DNA of 64,000 bases from Amycolatopsis alba DSM 44262 (GTDB taxonomy: Bacteria > Actinomycetota > Actinomycetes > Mycobacteriales > Pseudonocardiaceae). The DNA is taken from positions 1,451,021-1,515,020 of the forward strand of contig NZ_KB913032.1 of NCBI RefSeq assembly GCF_000384215.1, read 5' to 3'. A program made the position numbers and the translations under genes. Under the pieces are notes generated by a model. The model searched no databases and was not told the DNA's origin. It saw nothing but the letters and a program-made list of their open reading frames with translations. Position 1 is the stretch's first letter. Each line of letters opens with the position of its first letter. Shown piece by piece: positions 1-12,163 of the stretch.

Positions 1-1428
1 CTGCCCGAAGCCGTTCTCCGCCTTCTGCGCGACGGTGTTCGCCGGCGGCACCGAACCGGTGATCGTGGTCAGGCCGGGGATCACGAAGTCGGCGCCGACG
101 CCGAGGTCGCGCGCGGCGTCGGTCAGCGCGGCGGGCGGCAGATCGGTCGAGAGCTTCGCGAACGTCGTGTTGCAGGATTTGGCGAACGCCTTGGACAGCG
201 GGACGACGCCGAGGGCGAACTTGCCCTCGTTCGGCACCGTCCGGTTCTCGAAGGTGGCCGTGCCGGGGCAGTCGACGGGGCTGTCCGCGCGCACCGAGCC
301 CGCGGACAGCGCGGCGACGGCGGTGGCGATCTTCATCGTGGAGCCGGGCGGGAACCGGCCGGTGAGCGCGATCGCGCCCTGGGGGTCGGCCGGGGCGTTC
401 TGGGCCACGGCCAGCAGTTCACCCGTCGACGGCTGGATCGCGACCAGCGCGGAGGCCGTCGGGACCGGGGCGAGCGCCCGCTCCGCCGAACCCTGCGCCT
501 TCACGCTGAGCGTGCTCACGACCGCGGGGGCCGGTTTGGGTTGCTCGGTGTGCAGGTCGACGCTCTCGCCGCCTGCCGTGTCGAGGGTGACGACGCGCCA
601 GCCCGCCGAGCCCTCCACCTGGTCCTCGACGAGGGAACGGACGGCGGGCAGCACCTGCTTGCCGAAGTTCTTGTCGTCGGGCAGCAGCCTGTCCTGCTGG
701 CTGAACCGGACACCGGGCAAGTCGTAGATCTCGGGTTTCACCTCTTGGTAGCTGCTCGACCGCAGGCTCACCACCGGATAGCCGGCTCCGGGCTTGAGCG
801 CCTTCACACCGTCGCGGATCGACTGACCGGTCACCGACGCTTCGAACCGGTTGAGCGCCGCGCCGAGTTTGTCGGAGACCGCCACCAGGTCCCCCGCCTT
901 CGCCGGGTCGAGCACCACGCTGACGACGGTCTGCGGGCGCAGCAACGGCATCCCGTCGCGGTCCAGCACCGGCGCGAGATCCGGCGGCTCGGACTTCAGC
1001 GCGATGCTCTGCTGCGCGGCCAGCTGCGGATGGATCGCGGTCGGCAGCCAACGCACCTTCCAGCCGTCCTGAGTGGAATGGACCTGCGCGTCGGCCTTGT
1101 ACGTCCAGGCACGGCCGCGCGGGAGGTTCCAGGTGAGCTGATAGGTCGCCGTCGCGTTGTCCGCTCCGGACGCGTGCTGGACCTTGTCGGCCGCGACCTT
1201 GATCGACTCGGGAGAAAGCGCCTTCCGAACCATCTCCATGGAGGCGCGTGCGGCGTCCGGGGAATCGGTGAAGAACGCGGCGGCGGCGACGTCACCGGAA
1301 GAGAGTCCGTCGAGGAAGCCCGTGATCGCGTCTTCGGGACCGGAGTCGGCGAAGAGTCCGCACCCGGCGGCCGAGAGGCCCACCACCCCCGCGAGCACGA
1401 CGACGGCGAGACGACGACCTGCTGGCAT
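1..1428 (-). CDS. Penicillin-binding lipoprotein (transpeptidase), 3' end beyond the window
   Basis: Peptidoglycan transpeptidase of the MecA/PBP2-like group, acting outside the membrane. The reading frame is open from an ATG at 1428 to the window edge (476 codons). The N-terminus is a short hydrophobic segment ending at Cys23, so probably a lipoprotein. An NTF2/MecA-like domain follows (about residues 30-140), then a dimerisation domain, then a transpeptidase domain with the active-site motif STMK (Ser363) and the SxN motif SCN (Ser418-Asn420). The KTG motif should lie beyond the edge. The family matches the penicillin-binding lipoprotein found near gcpE and rip in mycobacteria (Rv2864c), which fits the neighbours here. 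The ribosome binding site is weak. Function is well supported; only the C-terminus is missing. Confidence 0.9.
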   Translation of the reverse strand, partial: MPAGRRLAVVVLAGVVGLSAAGCGLFADSGPEDAITGFLDGLSSGDVAAAAFFTDSPDAARASMEMVRKALSPESIKVAADKVQHASGADNATATYQLTWNLPRGRAWTYKADAQVHSTQDGWKVRWLPTAIHPQLAAQQSIALKSEPPDLAPVLDRDGMPLLRPQTVVSVVLDPAKAGDLVAVSDKLGAALNRFEASVTGQSIRDGVKALKPGAGYPVVSLRSSSYQEVKPEIYDLPGVRFSQQDRLLPDDKNFGKQVLPAVRSLVEDQVEGSAGWRVVTLDTAGGESVDLHTEQPKPAPAVVSTLSVKAQGSAERALAPVPTASALVAIQPSTGELLAVAQNAPADPQGAIALTGRFPPGSTMKIATAVAALSAGSVRADSPVDCPGTATFENRTVPNEGKFALGVVPLSKAFAKSCNTTFAKLSTDLPPAALTDAARDLGVGADFVIPGLTTITGSVPPANTVAQKAENGFGQ

Positions 1429-1479
1429 ACCCGGAGATCCTGCCAGTCCCGGCGGTTTCCCACCGGACGCAACGCCGTT

Positions 1480-2337
1480 CTAGAAAAGAACCGTCGCGTA
1501 CTGCCCGACCTGCTGGAAGCCGATCTTGCGATAGGCGGCGAGCGCCGGGCTGTTGTAGGCGTTGACGTACAGGCTCGCGGTGCGGTTCATCCCGCGGACG
1601 AGCCTGGTCACCACGGACGCCGTCCCGGCGGTGCCGAGGCCGCCGCCCCGGCGTTCCGGATGCACCCAGACCCCCTGGATCTGGCCGACGGTGGAAGACA
1701 TCGCGCCGATCTCGGCCTTGAAGACGACCTCGCCGTCCTCGAAGCGCGCGAACGCCCGGCCGCCGGCGATGAGCTCCGCGACGCGGGCGCGGTAACCGGC
1801 GCCGCCGTCGCCGTTGCGGGGGTCGACGCCGACCTCTTCGATGAACATGGCTATCGCGGCCGGGAGATACCTGTCGAGTTCTTCCGGGCGCACCGCGCGG
1901 ACCGCCGGATCGGCGGCGACGGACGGGACCCCGTCGAGCGCCATCAGCGGCTGGTCGTGCCGGACTTCGCGGGCGGGGCCCCATTCCGGCTCGAGTTCGT
2001 CCCAGAGCCCCAGAACCTGCTCGGCCGGGCCGACCAGTGACGAACAGGTCCGCTGGCGGCGCAGGGCGCGATCGGCGAAGGAGCGCAAGGCGGAGACGTT
2101 GCCGCGCAACGGGATCAGATTCGGCCCGGAGAAGCACAGCCCCTGGAGCCTGCCCGCGCGCACCGGCCGGGAATCGGCGGCCCAGAGCTCACCACCGAGC
2201 CGCCAGGGGTCGAGACCCGCGGTCTCCACCCTGGCACTCACCATGCAGCTGCCGACCGGGTCTGTGGCGAGCGCGGCACGGACCGCCGGATAGTCCCGAT
2301 CATCGAGCAGCCGTGCACCTGCAAGCCGCAACACCAC
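1480..2337 (-). CDS. GNAT family N-acetyltransferase with DUF4081-like N-terminal domain
   Basis: The 285-residue protein has an N-terminal DUF4081-type region (about 1-130) and a C-terminal GNAT fold. The acetyl-CoA pyrophosphate-binding loop is visible as HPERRGGGLGT (about residue 225), followed by the usual SLYVNAYNSPALAAYRKIGF segment near the end. The substrate cannot be told from sequence. It sits 52 nt upstream of the PBP gene and downstream of ispG on the same strand, as its counterpart does in mycobacteria, so it belongs to the conserved block. Family assignment is secure, biological role unknown. Confidence 0.88.
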   Translation of the reverse strand: MVLRLAGARLLDDRDYPAVRAALATDPVGSCMVSARVETAGLDPWRLGGELWAADSRPVRAGRLQGLCFSGPNLIPLRGNVSALRSFADRALRRQRTCSSLVGPAEQVLGLWDELEPEWGPAREVRHDQPLMALDGVPSVAADPAVRAVRPEELDRYLPAAIAMFIEEVGVDPRNGDGGAGYRARVAELIAGGRAFARFEDGEVVFKAEIGAMSSTVGQIQGVWVHPERRGGGLGTAGTASVVTRLVRGMNRTASLYVNAYNSPALAAYRKIGFQQVGQYATVLF

Positions 2338-2425
2338 TCCAGGGTGCCAGATGAGCGGCGTAAACGGAACGCAAGCTTGGCGACACGCTGAGAGAACCTC
2401 AGCAGGTCGGACCCCACAAGCGCCA

Positions 2426-2470
2426 GGAACGGTCCTTTCCTTGCAAGTTTTGCAAGGAAAGGACCGTTCC
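2426..2470. terminator. Perfect 21-bp inverted repeat, 3-nt loop
   Basis: Arms 2426-2446 and 2450-2470 are perfectly complementary over 21 bp with only GTT as loop. It lies between the stop of ispG and the start of the GNAT gene. It can act as a terminator for ispG transcripts. There is no T-run, which is normal for high-GC actinobacteria. A perfect stem this long suggests a dispersed hairpin element rather than a random terminator. Confidence 0.75.
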
Positions 2471-2488
2471 CGGCGTGGTCTCGACCAT

Positions 2489-3640
2489 TCAGCCGACGGT
2501 GACGGTGGGCTCTCCCTCGCCGATCGTCTGACCGGATTCCTCGGCGATCCGCATCGCCTCTTCGATCAGCGTCTCGACGATCGCGTGCTCGGGCACGGTC
2601 TTGATGACCTCGCCCTTGACGAAGATCTGGCCCTTGCCGTTACCCGAAGCGACACCGAGGTCCGCCTCGCGAGCCTCGCCAGGGCCGTTGACGACGCAGC
2701 CCATGACCGCGACGCGCAGCGGGACCTCCATGCCCTCGAGTCCGGCGGTGACCTGCTCGGCGAGGGTGTAGACGTCGACCTGCGCGCGGCCGCACGACGG
2801 GCAGGAGACGATCTCGAGCTTGCGCTCCTTGAGGTTCAGCGACTGCAGGATCTGGATCCCGACCTTGACCTCTTCCACCGGCGGCGCCGAGAGTGACACG
2901 CGGATGGTGTCGCCGATGCCCTGGCGCAGCAGCGCGCCGAAGGCCACGGCCGACTTGATGGTGCCCTGGAACGCCGGGCCCGCCTCGGTGACACCGAGGT
3001 GCAGCGGGTAGTCGCACTGCTCGGCGAGGATCTCGTACGCGCGCACCATGACCACCGGGTCGTTGTGCTTCACGGAGATCTTGACGTCGTGGAAGTCGTG
3101 CTCGGCGAACAGCGACGCCTCCCACAGCGCGGACTCGGCGAGCGCCTCCGGGGTCGCCTTGCCGTACTTGTCCATGATCCGCTTGTCCAGCGAACCCGCG
3201 TTGACGCCGATCCGGATCGGGGTGCCGTGGTCCTTCGCGGCCCGCGCGATCTCCTTGACCTGGTCGTCGAACTTGCGGATGTTGCCGGGGTTCACCCGGA
3301 CGGCCGCGCAGCCCGCTTCGATCGCGGCGAAGACGTACTTCGGCTGGAAGTGGATGTCGGCGATCACCGGGATCTGCGACTTCCTCGCGATCGCGGGAAG
3401 CGCCTCGGCGTCGTCCGCCGACGGGCACGCGACGCGCACGATGTCACAGCCCGCAGCGGTCAGCTCGGCGATCTGCTGCAGGGTCGCGTTGACGTCCGAG
3501 GTGAGCGTGGTGGTCATCGACTGCACCGAGATCGGGTGCTCGCTGCCGACGCCGACCGGCCCGACCTGCAGCTGTCGGGTCTTGCGACGCTCGGAGAGGA
3601 CGGGAGGAGGAAGCGCTGGCATACCTAGAGCGACAGTCAC
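2489..3640 (-). CDS. ispG: 4-hydroxy-3-methylbut-2-en-1-yl diphosphate synthase (flavodoxin)
   Basis: IspG/GcpE catalyses the penultimate step of the MEP isoprenoid pathway, reductively opening the cyclodiphosphate MEcPP to HMBPP with a [4Fe-4S] cluster. The 383-residue protein has the TIM-barrel N-terminal half and the C-terminal iron-sulfur half. Cluster cysteines are seen in SCPSCGR (about 287-293) and [10 protein letters not shown] (about 322). Start is a GTG at 3640; an in-frame ATG at 3622 is an alternative. It shares the strand and neighbourhood with dxr, an earlier enzyme of the same pathway, with the rip1-type protease between them. Confidence 0.97.
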   Translation of the reverse strand: MTVALGMPALPPPVLSERRKTRQLQVGPVGVGSEHPISVQSMTTTLTSDVNATLQQIAELTAAGCDIVRVACPSADDAEALPAIARKSQIPVIADIHFQPKYVFAAIEAGCAAVRVNPGNIRKFDDQVKEIARAAKDHGTPIRIGVNAGSLDKRIMDKYGKATPEALAESALWEASLFAEHDFHDVKISVKHNDPVVMVRAYEILAEQCDYPLHLGVTEAGPAFQGTIKSAVAFGALLRQGIGDTIRVSLSAPPVEEVKVGIQILQSLNLKERKLEIVSCPSCGRAQVDVYTLAEQVTAGLEGMEVPLRVAVMGCVVNGPGEAREADLGVASGNGKGQIFVKGEVIKTVPEHAIVETLIEEAMRIAEESGQTIGEGEPTVTVG

Positions 3641-3672
3641 GACGTCAAGCGTACCTACCCCGATCGGCGGAC

Positions 3673-3708
3673 ATCCACGACGTCAGCCGTCACGGTGAGC
3701 AGCATTAC
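3673..3708 (-). repeat. Degenerate copy of the rip1 3' end
   Basis: On the minus strand this 36-nt stretch matches the last coding part of the upstream protease gene (3780-3815) at about 27 of 36 positions. In the corresponding frame both read LLTVTAD followed by V/I-V-D/N. The copy lies about 70 nt downstream of the protease stop and is not in a recognisable gene. It may be a fossil of a tandem duplication. The match is short, so chance cannot be excluded. Confidence 0.45.
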
Positions 3709-3758
3709 CTGGGCAGCCCAACCGTGCTGACAGCGCGCTCCGTGATCGCCCCTCCGCG

Positions 3759-4994
3759 TCACTGGAACAGCTTGACCGGATTCACGATGTCGGCGGTGAC
3801 GGTGAGCAAAGTGACCGCGCCACCGATGAAGACGAGCACCATCGTGATCGAAGAAAGCTTCGTGTAGTCGACCGGTCCGCCCGGCCCCTTGCCCCGCATC
3901 TTCCGGAACAAGTCCCGGACCCGCTCGTACCAGACGACCGCGATGTGACCGCCGTCGAGCGGGAGCAACGGCAGCAGGTTGAACACGCCGATGAAGAAGT
4001 TCAGGCTCGCCAGCAGGAGGACGAAGACCTCCCACAGCCCGCGCTCGGCGGCCTCGCCACCGATCCGGCTGGCGCCGACGACGCTGACGGGAGTGTTCGG
4101 GTCACGCTCGCCGCCGAAGATGGAGTCCACCACGGCGGGGATCCGAGACGGGAACTCGATCAGCCGCTTGGCGGTCTCGGAGAACATCGTCCCGGTGAAG
4201 TCGAAGGTCGCCCCGATCGCGTCGACCGGACCGTAGGTCGCCACCAGTGACTTCGCCACCGGCGAGGCGCCGATCATGCCGACGTCCTTGACCGTGGTCT
4301 TGTTCTCCCCGTCGGCCACCAGCCGCTGCACACGCGGCACGTCGACGGTCAGGTTGAGCCGCTGTCCGTTCCGCTCGACGACGAACGGCGTCGGGCCGTT
4401 GGCGACCTGGACGGCGGCGAGCATGTCGGTCCAGGCCGGGGTCGGCTTGCCCGCGACGGAGATGACCTTGTCGCCTGTCTGAAGGCCGGCGGTCTTCGCG
4501 GGGGTGGGGGCGCCGGGCGGGCAGGACTTGTCGTTCAGCTGCTCGACGGTGGTGGCCGCCCGCGCACAGGATGTGGCGCTGATCACCGGCTCGACGGGGG
4601 CGGCCTGCGCCGCCGGATTCGGCAGGCCCATGGTGACGGCCATCAGGTAGAGGATGATGAAACCGAGGATGAAGTGCATCGCCGAACCCGCCGACATGAC
4701 GACGGTGCGCTTCCAGGTCTTGAAGCGCCACATCGCGCGCTTCGACTCCTCAGGAGTGACCTCGTCGAGCGCGGTCATGCCCGCGATGTCACAGAACCCG
4801 CCGAGCGGGATCCACTTCAAGCCGTACTCGGTCTCGCCGCGACGGAAGGAGAAGACCGTCGGCCCGTAGCCGACGAAGTAGCGCCGGACCTTCATGCCGA
4901 AGGCCCTGGCCGCCCACATGTGACCGGCCTCGTGCAGTGCGACCGACAGGCAGATGCCCAGCGCGAACAGCACGATCCCGAGAATGAAGACCAC
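3759..4994 (-). CDS. rip1: Site-2 (RIP) zinc metalloprotease, RseP/Rip1 family
   Basis: Intramembrane protease that cleaves membrane-bound substrates such as anti-sigma factors. Of the 411 residues, the first transmembrane helix carries the zinc motif HEAGH (residues 21-25). A central PDZ domain spans about 150-230 (TAGLQTGDKVISVAGKP). The second catalytic segment LLPLLPLDGGHI lies near residue 345. Further hydrophobic helices occur at about 105-125 and at the C-terminus. Start is a GTG at 4994, only 3 nt after the dxr stop, so the two are probably co-transcribed and coupled. The order dxr-rip1-ispG is the conserved actinobacterial arrangement. Confidence 0.95.
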   Translation of the reverse strand: MVFILGIVLFALGICLSVALHEAGHMWAARAFGMKVRRYFVGYGPTVFSFRRGETEYGLKWIPLGGFCDIAGMTALDEVTPEESKRAMWRFKTWKRTVVMSAGSAMHFILGFIILYLMAVTMGLPNPAAQAAPVEPVISATSCARAATTVEQLNDKSCPPGAPTPAKTAGLQTGDKVISVAGKPTPAWTDMLAAVQVANGPTPFVVERNGQRLNLTVDVPRVQRLVADGENKTTVKDVGMIGASPVAKSLVATYGPVDAIGATFDFTGTMFSETAKRLIEFPSRIPAVVDSIFGGERDPNTPVSVVGASRIGGEAAERGLWEVFVLLLASLNFFIGVFNLLPLLPLDGGHIAVVWYERVRDLFRKMRGKGPGGPVDYTKLSSITMVLVFIGGAVTLLTVTADIVNPVKLFQ

Positions 4995-4997
4995 GCG

Positions 4998-6203
4998 CTA
5001 CTTCCCCTTACCGATCAGCGCACCGGCACGCGCGCGAGCCCAGCGCTCGGCGGCCAGTACGTCATCCACGTCGCGAGGTTCGCGACGCCATTCGTCGGCG
5101 GCTTCCACCACCTGGGCAATAGTGTCCACAATCGAGGTGAAACCGGTGTTCTGTGCCAGGAAGGCGGCCACCAGCTCCTCGTTCGCGGCGTTGTAGACCG
5201 CCGGGACGCAGCCACCGACGGTTCCGGCGTGCCTCGCCAGCTCGACGGCGGGGAACGCCTCGTTGTCCAGCGGCTCGAAGGTCCAGCTCGCGGGCTTGTC
5301 CCAGACGCACGCCGCCGCGGCGCCGGGAACGCGATCCGGCCAGTGCAGGGCCAGCGCGATCGGCAGCCGCATGTCGGGCGGGCTGGCCTGGGCGATCGTC
5401 GAGCCGTCCACAAAGGTCACCATCGAGTGGATGATCGACTGCGGGTGGACGACCACGTCGATGCGATCGGTCTCGATGTCGAACAGGAGCTTCGCTTCGA
5501 TCAGCTCCAGCCCCTTGTTGACCAGGGTGGACGAGTTGATCGTGATGAGCGGGCCCATCGACCAGGTCGGATGCGCCATCGCCTGCTCGACGGTGACGTC
5601 TGCCAGCTCCTCGCGCTTGCGGCCGCGGAACGGGCCGCCCGAGGCGGTGAGCACCAGCCTGGCGACCTCGGACTCGCGGCCGGCGCGCAGGGCCTGGGCG
5701 ATCGCGGAATGCTCGGAATCGACCGGGACCAGCTGACCGGGCTTGGCCGCGGCCAGGACCAGGGGCCCGCCCGCGATCAGCGACTCCTTGTTGGCCAGCG
5801 CGAGCGTGGCGCCGGTGGCGAGCGCGCGCAGGGTCGGCGGGAGCCCCTGGGATCCGGGGAGCGCGTTGAGGACGACGTCGACGGGGACGGCGTCGATCAT
5901 CTCGACGACCGCGTCGGCCCCGGCGAAGATGCGCGGGAGCTTGAAGTCGCCCCGGTTGTAGCCGCGCTTCTGCGCCTCGGCGTACAGCGCGAGCTGCAGG
6001 TCTTCCACGGCCGTCGGCCTGCTGACGGCGACGGCGTCGACCTGGTGCGCCAGGGCTTGCGCGGCCAGCGCGGCGGGATCGGAGCCGCCCGCGGCGATCC
6101 CGGCGACCCGGAACAGGTCCGGGTTGCGGGCCGCGACGTCGAGGGCCTGGGCGCCGACCGAACCGGTCGAACCGAGCACGAGCACACTTCGCGAGGTAGT
6201 CAT
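4998..6203 (-). CDS. dxr: 1-deoxy-D-xylulose 5-phosphate reductoisomerase
   Basis: Converts DXP to MEP using NADPH, the committed step of the MEP pathway. The 401-residue length is typical. The NADPH-binding motif GSTGSVG is at residues 11-17. The substrate/metal region shows ASGGPFRG and [21 protein letters not shown]. The start ATG at 6203 lies opposite the upstream end of the DUF2631 gene, giving a divergent promoter region of about 95 nt. It is first in the dxr-rip1 pair, with ispG following. Confidence 0.97.
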   Translation of the reverse strand: MTTSRSVLVLGSTGSVGAQALDVAARNPDLFRVAGIAAGGSDPAALAAQALAHQVDAVAVSRPTAVEDLQLALYAEAQKRGYNRGDFKLPRIFAGADAVVEMIDAVPVDVVLNALPGSQGLPPTLRALATGATLALANKESLIAGGPLVLAAAKPGQLVPVDSEHSAIAQALRAGRESEVARLVLTASGGPFRGRKREELADVTVEQAMAHPTWSMGPLITINSSTLVNKGLELIEAKLLFDIETDRIDVVVHPQSIIHSMVTFVDGSTIAQASPPDMRLPIALALHWPDRVPGAAAACVWDKPASWTFEPLDNEAFPAVELARHAGTVGGCVPAVYNAANEELVAAFLAQNTGFTSIVDTIAQVVEAADEWRREPRDVDDVLAAERWARARAGALIGKGK

Positions 6204-6298
6204 CGGGTGTCATTGTCGCGCGGGGCCCGTCGGGCGCGTGCAGCCAGGTGTGGGATCATTCGCGGGCAAGCGAACCATCGGGTTTTGAGGAGTTGATC

Positions 6299-6568
6299 GT
6301 GGCGAGCAAAGCGGTCGAAAAGCGCGGCCGGGTGGGCGTCGACACCGTCGACCCCCGCGACGAGCCGTCGGCCGAGTGGGGCTGGCACGGTTCCTTCCCG
6401 AAGGCAACGCGGATCGCGGGCTGGCTGAGCGCGATCATCCTGCTGGTGATGCTGTACGGCAACCACCACGGCTGGACCGAGAACCTGTGGCTGATCGGGC
6501 TGTCGCTGACGCTGATGTTCGGCCTCGTGCTGGACATCCGCAAGCAGCGCACGGCCTGGCGCAAGTAG
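6299..6568 (+). CDS. DUF2631 family small membrane protein
   Basis: An 89-residue protein with a polar N-terminus, the DUF2631-like segment EWGWHGSFPKATRIAGW and two hydrophobic helices (about 41-55 and 62-78), ending in a basic tail. I chose the GTG at 6299 because GAGGAG sits 6 nt upstream; the longer frame from 6248 has no such signal. It is divergent from dxr, a position where actinobacteria often carry this family. Function is unknown. Confidence 0.8.
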   Translation: MASKAVEKRGRVGVDTVDPRDEPSAEWGWHGSFPKATRIAGWLSAIILLVMLYGNHHGWTENLWLIGLSLTLMFGLVLDIRKQRTAWRK

Positions 6569-6580
6569 TTCCTTCACGGC

Positions 6581-7198
6581 TCAATGGCCCTTGTCCACTC
6601 TGGTGGGCAGGGGCCATTCGCCGTTCCGGGCCCAGAGCTCGCCGACGATCTTGACCGCGTCGTCGGCCTCGACCCCGTAGCGATGCCGGTACTTCGCCGC
6701 CGGCCGCTGGATCGCCGCGGCGACGTCCCCGATGGCGACGTCGTTCCAGGCGCCGTTCGGGAAGAACTGCCGCATCACGGCGAGGAACCGGCTGGTCGCC
6801 CACGCCGGGTCCGTCCGCTGCTCGAAGCTCCCCCAGCTCGCGCGCTGCTGGAAGAGCCCGACCGAGTCGCCGAGGCCGCCGTCGAGGTTGGCGATGCTCG
6901 ACTCGACGATCACCGTCGCGATCGCGATGGCGGCCGCGCGTTCGTTGAACCCCGATCTCTGGACGGTTTCGACGACCGCTCTGGCGCACGAGGTGTTGTA
7001 CGGGTTCATGTAGCCGCGCATCTTGGTGGCGAGTTGCTGGTTGAGGTCTTGGGCGACGTCGTTGTCGTCGGCGGACGCGCCCGCCTGGGCGCAGGGCAGG
7101 GCGATGTGGTCGACCTGGTCGGGCTGGATCTCGGTCGGCGGCAGCGGGGTCAGGCCGACGGCGGCGGCGAGGTACAGGGCGGCGAGTGAGCTCAGCAT
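6581..7198 (-). CDS. Secreted lysozyme-like (SLT-type) protein
   Basis: A 205-residue protein with a hydrophobic N-terminus (about residues 1-16) that could serve as a signal or anchor. The C-terminal two thirds resembles the actinobacterial lytic-transglycosylase-like domain: AAIAIATVIVESS (candidate catalytic Glu), then GDSVGLFQQRASWGSFEQRTDPAW and a conserved WNDVAIGDVAAAIQRP segment. It converges on the DUF2631 gene with a 12-nt gap. It probably acts on peptidoglycan, but activity has to be inferred. No clear ribosome binding site precedes the ATG. Confidence 0.72.
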   Translation of the reverse strand: MLSSLAALYLAAAVGLTPLPPTEIQPDQVDHIALPCAQAGASADDNDVAQDLNQQLATKMRGYMNPYNTSCARAVVETVQRSGFNERAAAIAIATVIVESSIANLDGGLGDSVGLFQQRASWGSFEQRTDPAWATSRFLAVMRQFFPNGAWNDVAIGDVAAAIQRPAAKYRHRYGVEADDAVKIVGELWARNGEWPLPTRVDKGH

Positions 7199-7222
7199 GT
7201 GCGGTGGCCGTTCGGTGCGGTG

Positions 7223-7270
7223 GGTCGTGAGTGGCGAATCGTGTTCTAACCCGAATCGCCACTCACGACC
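7223..7270. repeat. Long hairpin, 15+3 bp, in a divergent intergenic region
   Basis: Arms 7223-7237 and 7256-7270 pair perfectly over 15 bp (GGTCGTGAGTGGCGA). A single A:A mismatch is followed by 3 more pairs around a 10-nt loop. It lies between two divergently transcribed genes, so neither needs a terminator here. It looks like a dispersed hairpin element or an insulator. Confidence 0.7.
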
Positions 7271-7310
7271 ACCTGGACCGACGCCTGCACCGCGCGCCTC
7301 ACCCGCCCGA

Positions 7311-7365
7311 GTCCGTGAAGGCCTCCTTCACTACCTTCAGGGTAGGCAAGGAGGCCTTCACGGAC
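7311..7365. repeat. Second long hairpin, 18-bp stem plus inner 5-bp stem
   Basis: Arms 7311-7328 and 7348-7365 (GTCCGTGAAGGCCTCCTT and its complement) pair perfectly, and an inner stem CTACC/GGTAG occupies 7331-7345. It lies 41 nt after the first hairpin in the same divergent gap, 75 nt before the cyclophilin start. The two hairpins have unrelated stem sequences. Confidence 0.72.
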
Positions 7366-7440
7366 CGAACCCGCGGCAAGTGCGGTGCGCGCGCGTGAAG
7401 CGCTACCCGGCGACCACCCTTTTGGGTTAAGTTCCCCCTC

Positions 7441-8121
7441 ATGAAGCTGCGCTGGGGTGTCACCGCCGTCGTCTCCGCTCTCGCCGCCGTCGTGCTGCCC
7501 GGTGTGGCCTCGGCCGCCCCCGCAACCTCTGCGGGTTCGCTGCCGATCGTGCGCTGCGAGTTCACGCCGACGCCCGAGAACCCCGCGGCCCGCCCGGTGT
7601 TCCGGCCGATCCCTTTCACGCTGACCCGCGGCACGATCGACGTCACGTTCCGCTTCAACTACGGCCCGGTGACCGTGCGCCTGAACCGCGCGGGCGCCGC
7701 TCCGTGCGCCGCGCACAACCTGGCGAGCCTGGCGCTGCAGCGCTTCTACGACCACAGCCAGTGCTGGCGCCTGACGAACTCCTCCCGCCTCGGCGTCCTG
7801 CAGTGCGGCGACATCTACGAAGCCGAGAAGGGCGGGCCGGGCTACAAGTTCCCGGACGAGGTCGACGGCACCGAGACCTACGAACGCGGCACCATCGCCA
7901 TGGGCAACCAGGGCGCCGGCACGAACGGCAGCGAGTTCTTCATCGTGCACTCGTTCGCGAACATCCCGAAGAACTACTCGGTGATGGGCAAGGTCGTACG
8001 GGGCATGGACGTGCTGGACAAGATCGTGGCGAACGGCATCATCCCGACGGATCCGAACGGTCCGCAGGACGGGCTGCCCGCGAAGCCGGTGAAGATCCAG
8101 AAGGCGACCGTCGGTTTCTGA
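7441..8121 (+). CDS. Secreted cyclophilin-type peptidyl-prolyl cis-trans isomerase
   Basis: A 226-residue exported foldase. A Sec signal peptide covers about residues 1-26 (hydrophobic core VVSALAAVVLPGVASA, then APATS). The cyclophilin domain follows, with VTVRLNRAGAAPCAAHNLASLA, FYDHSQCWRL, the conserved YERGTIAMGNQGAGTNGSEF core and FIVHSFANIPKNYSVMGKVV. It acts outside the membrane on proline peptide bonds. The start ATG is the only one that gives a signal peptide. Standing alone between hairpins and metH, it appears monocistronic. Confidence 0.92.
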   Translation: MKLRWGVTAVVSALAAVVLPGVASAAPATSAGSLPIVRCEFTPTPENPAARPVFRPIPFTLTRGTIDVTFRFNYGPVTVRLNRAGAAPCAAHNLASLALQRFYDHSQCWRLTNSSRLGVLQCGDIYEAEKGGPGYKFPDEVDGTETYERGTIAMGNQGAGTNGSEFFIVHSFANIPKNYSVMGKVVRGMDVLDKIVANGIIPTDPNGPQDGLPAKPVKIQKATVGF

Positions 8122-8164
8122 TCCTGGCTCGCATCACGGCTCACAGCGGACGAAGTCAGGAATC

Positions 8165-8183
8165 CCTTCCGCGTCTTGGAAGG
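8165..8183 (+). terminator. Possible terminator after the cyclophilin gene
   Basis: A 6-bp stem CCTTCC/GGAAGG with a 7-nt loop lies 44 nt after the stop codon. It is short, so it is only a weak candidate. Confidence 0.3.
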
Positions 8184-8394
8184 ACTGAATCGGCACCCCT
8201 TCCGGGGCCCGCGCGCGCGATATCTGAAGGCCGTGCAGACAAGCGCTGCACCAGAGGTAAATCGTCGCGAGGGGTGGCCGCGACCGTGGTCGCCCGGCGC
8301 AGGCCCGCGCCGCCCCGTCCCACAGTGCGGGAGGCCGAACCGGCCCTGGCCAGCGGCTGAGCAATTCAGGCGAAGTGCCCTTGTGGAGATCCGG

Positions 8395-8500
8395 TACTCT
8401 GGTCGCCAAGGTCGAGAGGCGCTGCAACGGACCATGGGGTCCGCCACGCTCGGCCCCGGACTTCACCGCAAGGGCGCCTCCCACCAATTGGGAGGAGCGC
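8395..8500 (+). promoter_or_regulatory. SAH-riboswitch-like leader of metH with ribosome-binding-site hairpin
   Basis: A -10-like TACTCT (8395-8400) is followed by an element matching the S-adenosylhomocysteine riboswitch layout. P1 is 8410-8416 with 8449-8455 (GGTCGAG/CTCGGCC). The conserved core GGCGCTGCAA is at 8418-8427. P2 is 8428-8433 with 8438-8443 (CGGACC/GGTCCG, loop ATGG). A small P4 is CGG/CCG at 8457-8459/8466-8468. The pseudoknot pairs AGGCGC (8417-8422) with GCGCCT (8474-8479). The 3' pseudoknot strand also pairs with the ribosome binding site: CCTCCC (8477-8482) with GGGAGG (8490-8495), extended by GCG/CGC. Known SAH riboswitches control ahcY, metH and metE and turn expression on. 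The mutually exclusive pairings fit translational activation by SAH. Confidence 0.82.
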
Positions 8501-8503
8501 TGG

Positions 8504-12151
<3,648 letters not shown>

Positions 12152-12163
12152 CACAATGATCGG

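Noticed and set aside
541..2040. 499-codon plus-strand frame at the left end
   Set aside because: Antisense to the PBP and GNAT genes, both of which show clear motifs on the minus strand.
8395..8500. SAM or cobalamin riboswitch upstream of metH
   Set aside because: No cobalamin box or SAM-family core was seen. The GCGCTGCAA core and pseudoknot fit the SAH type.
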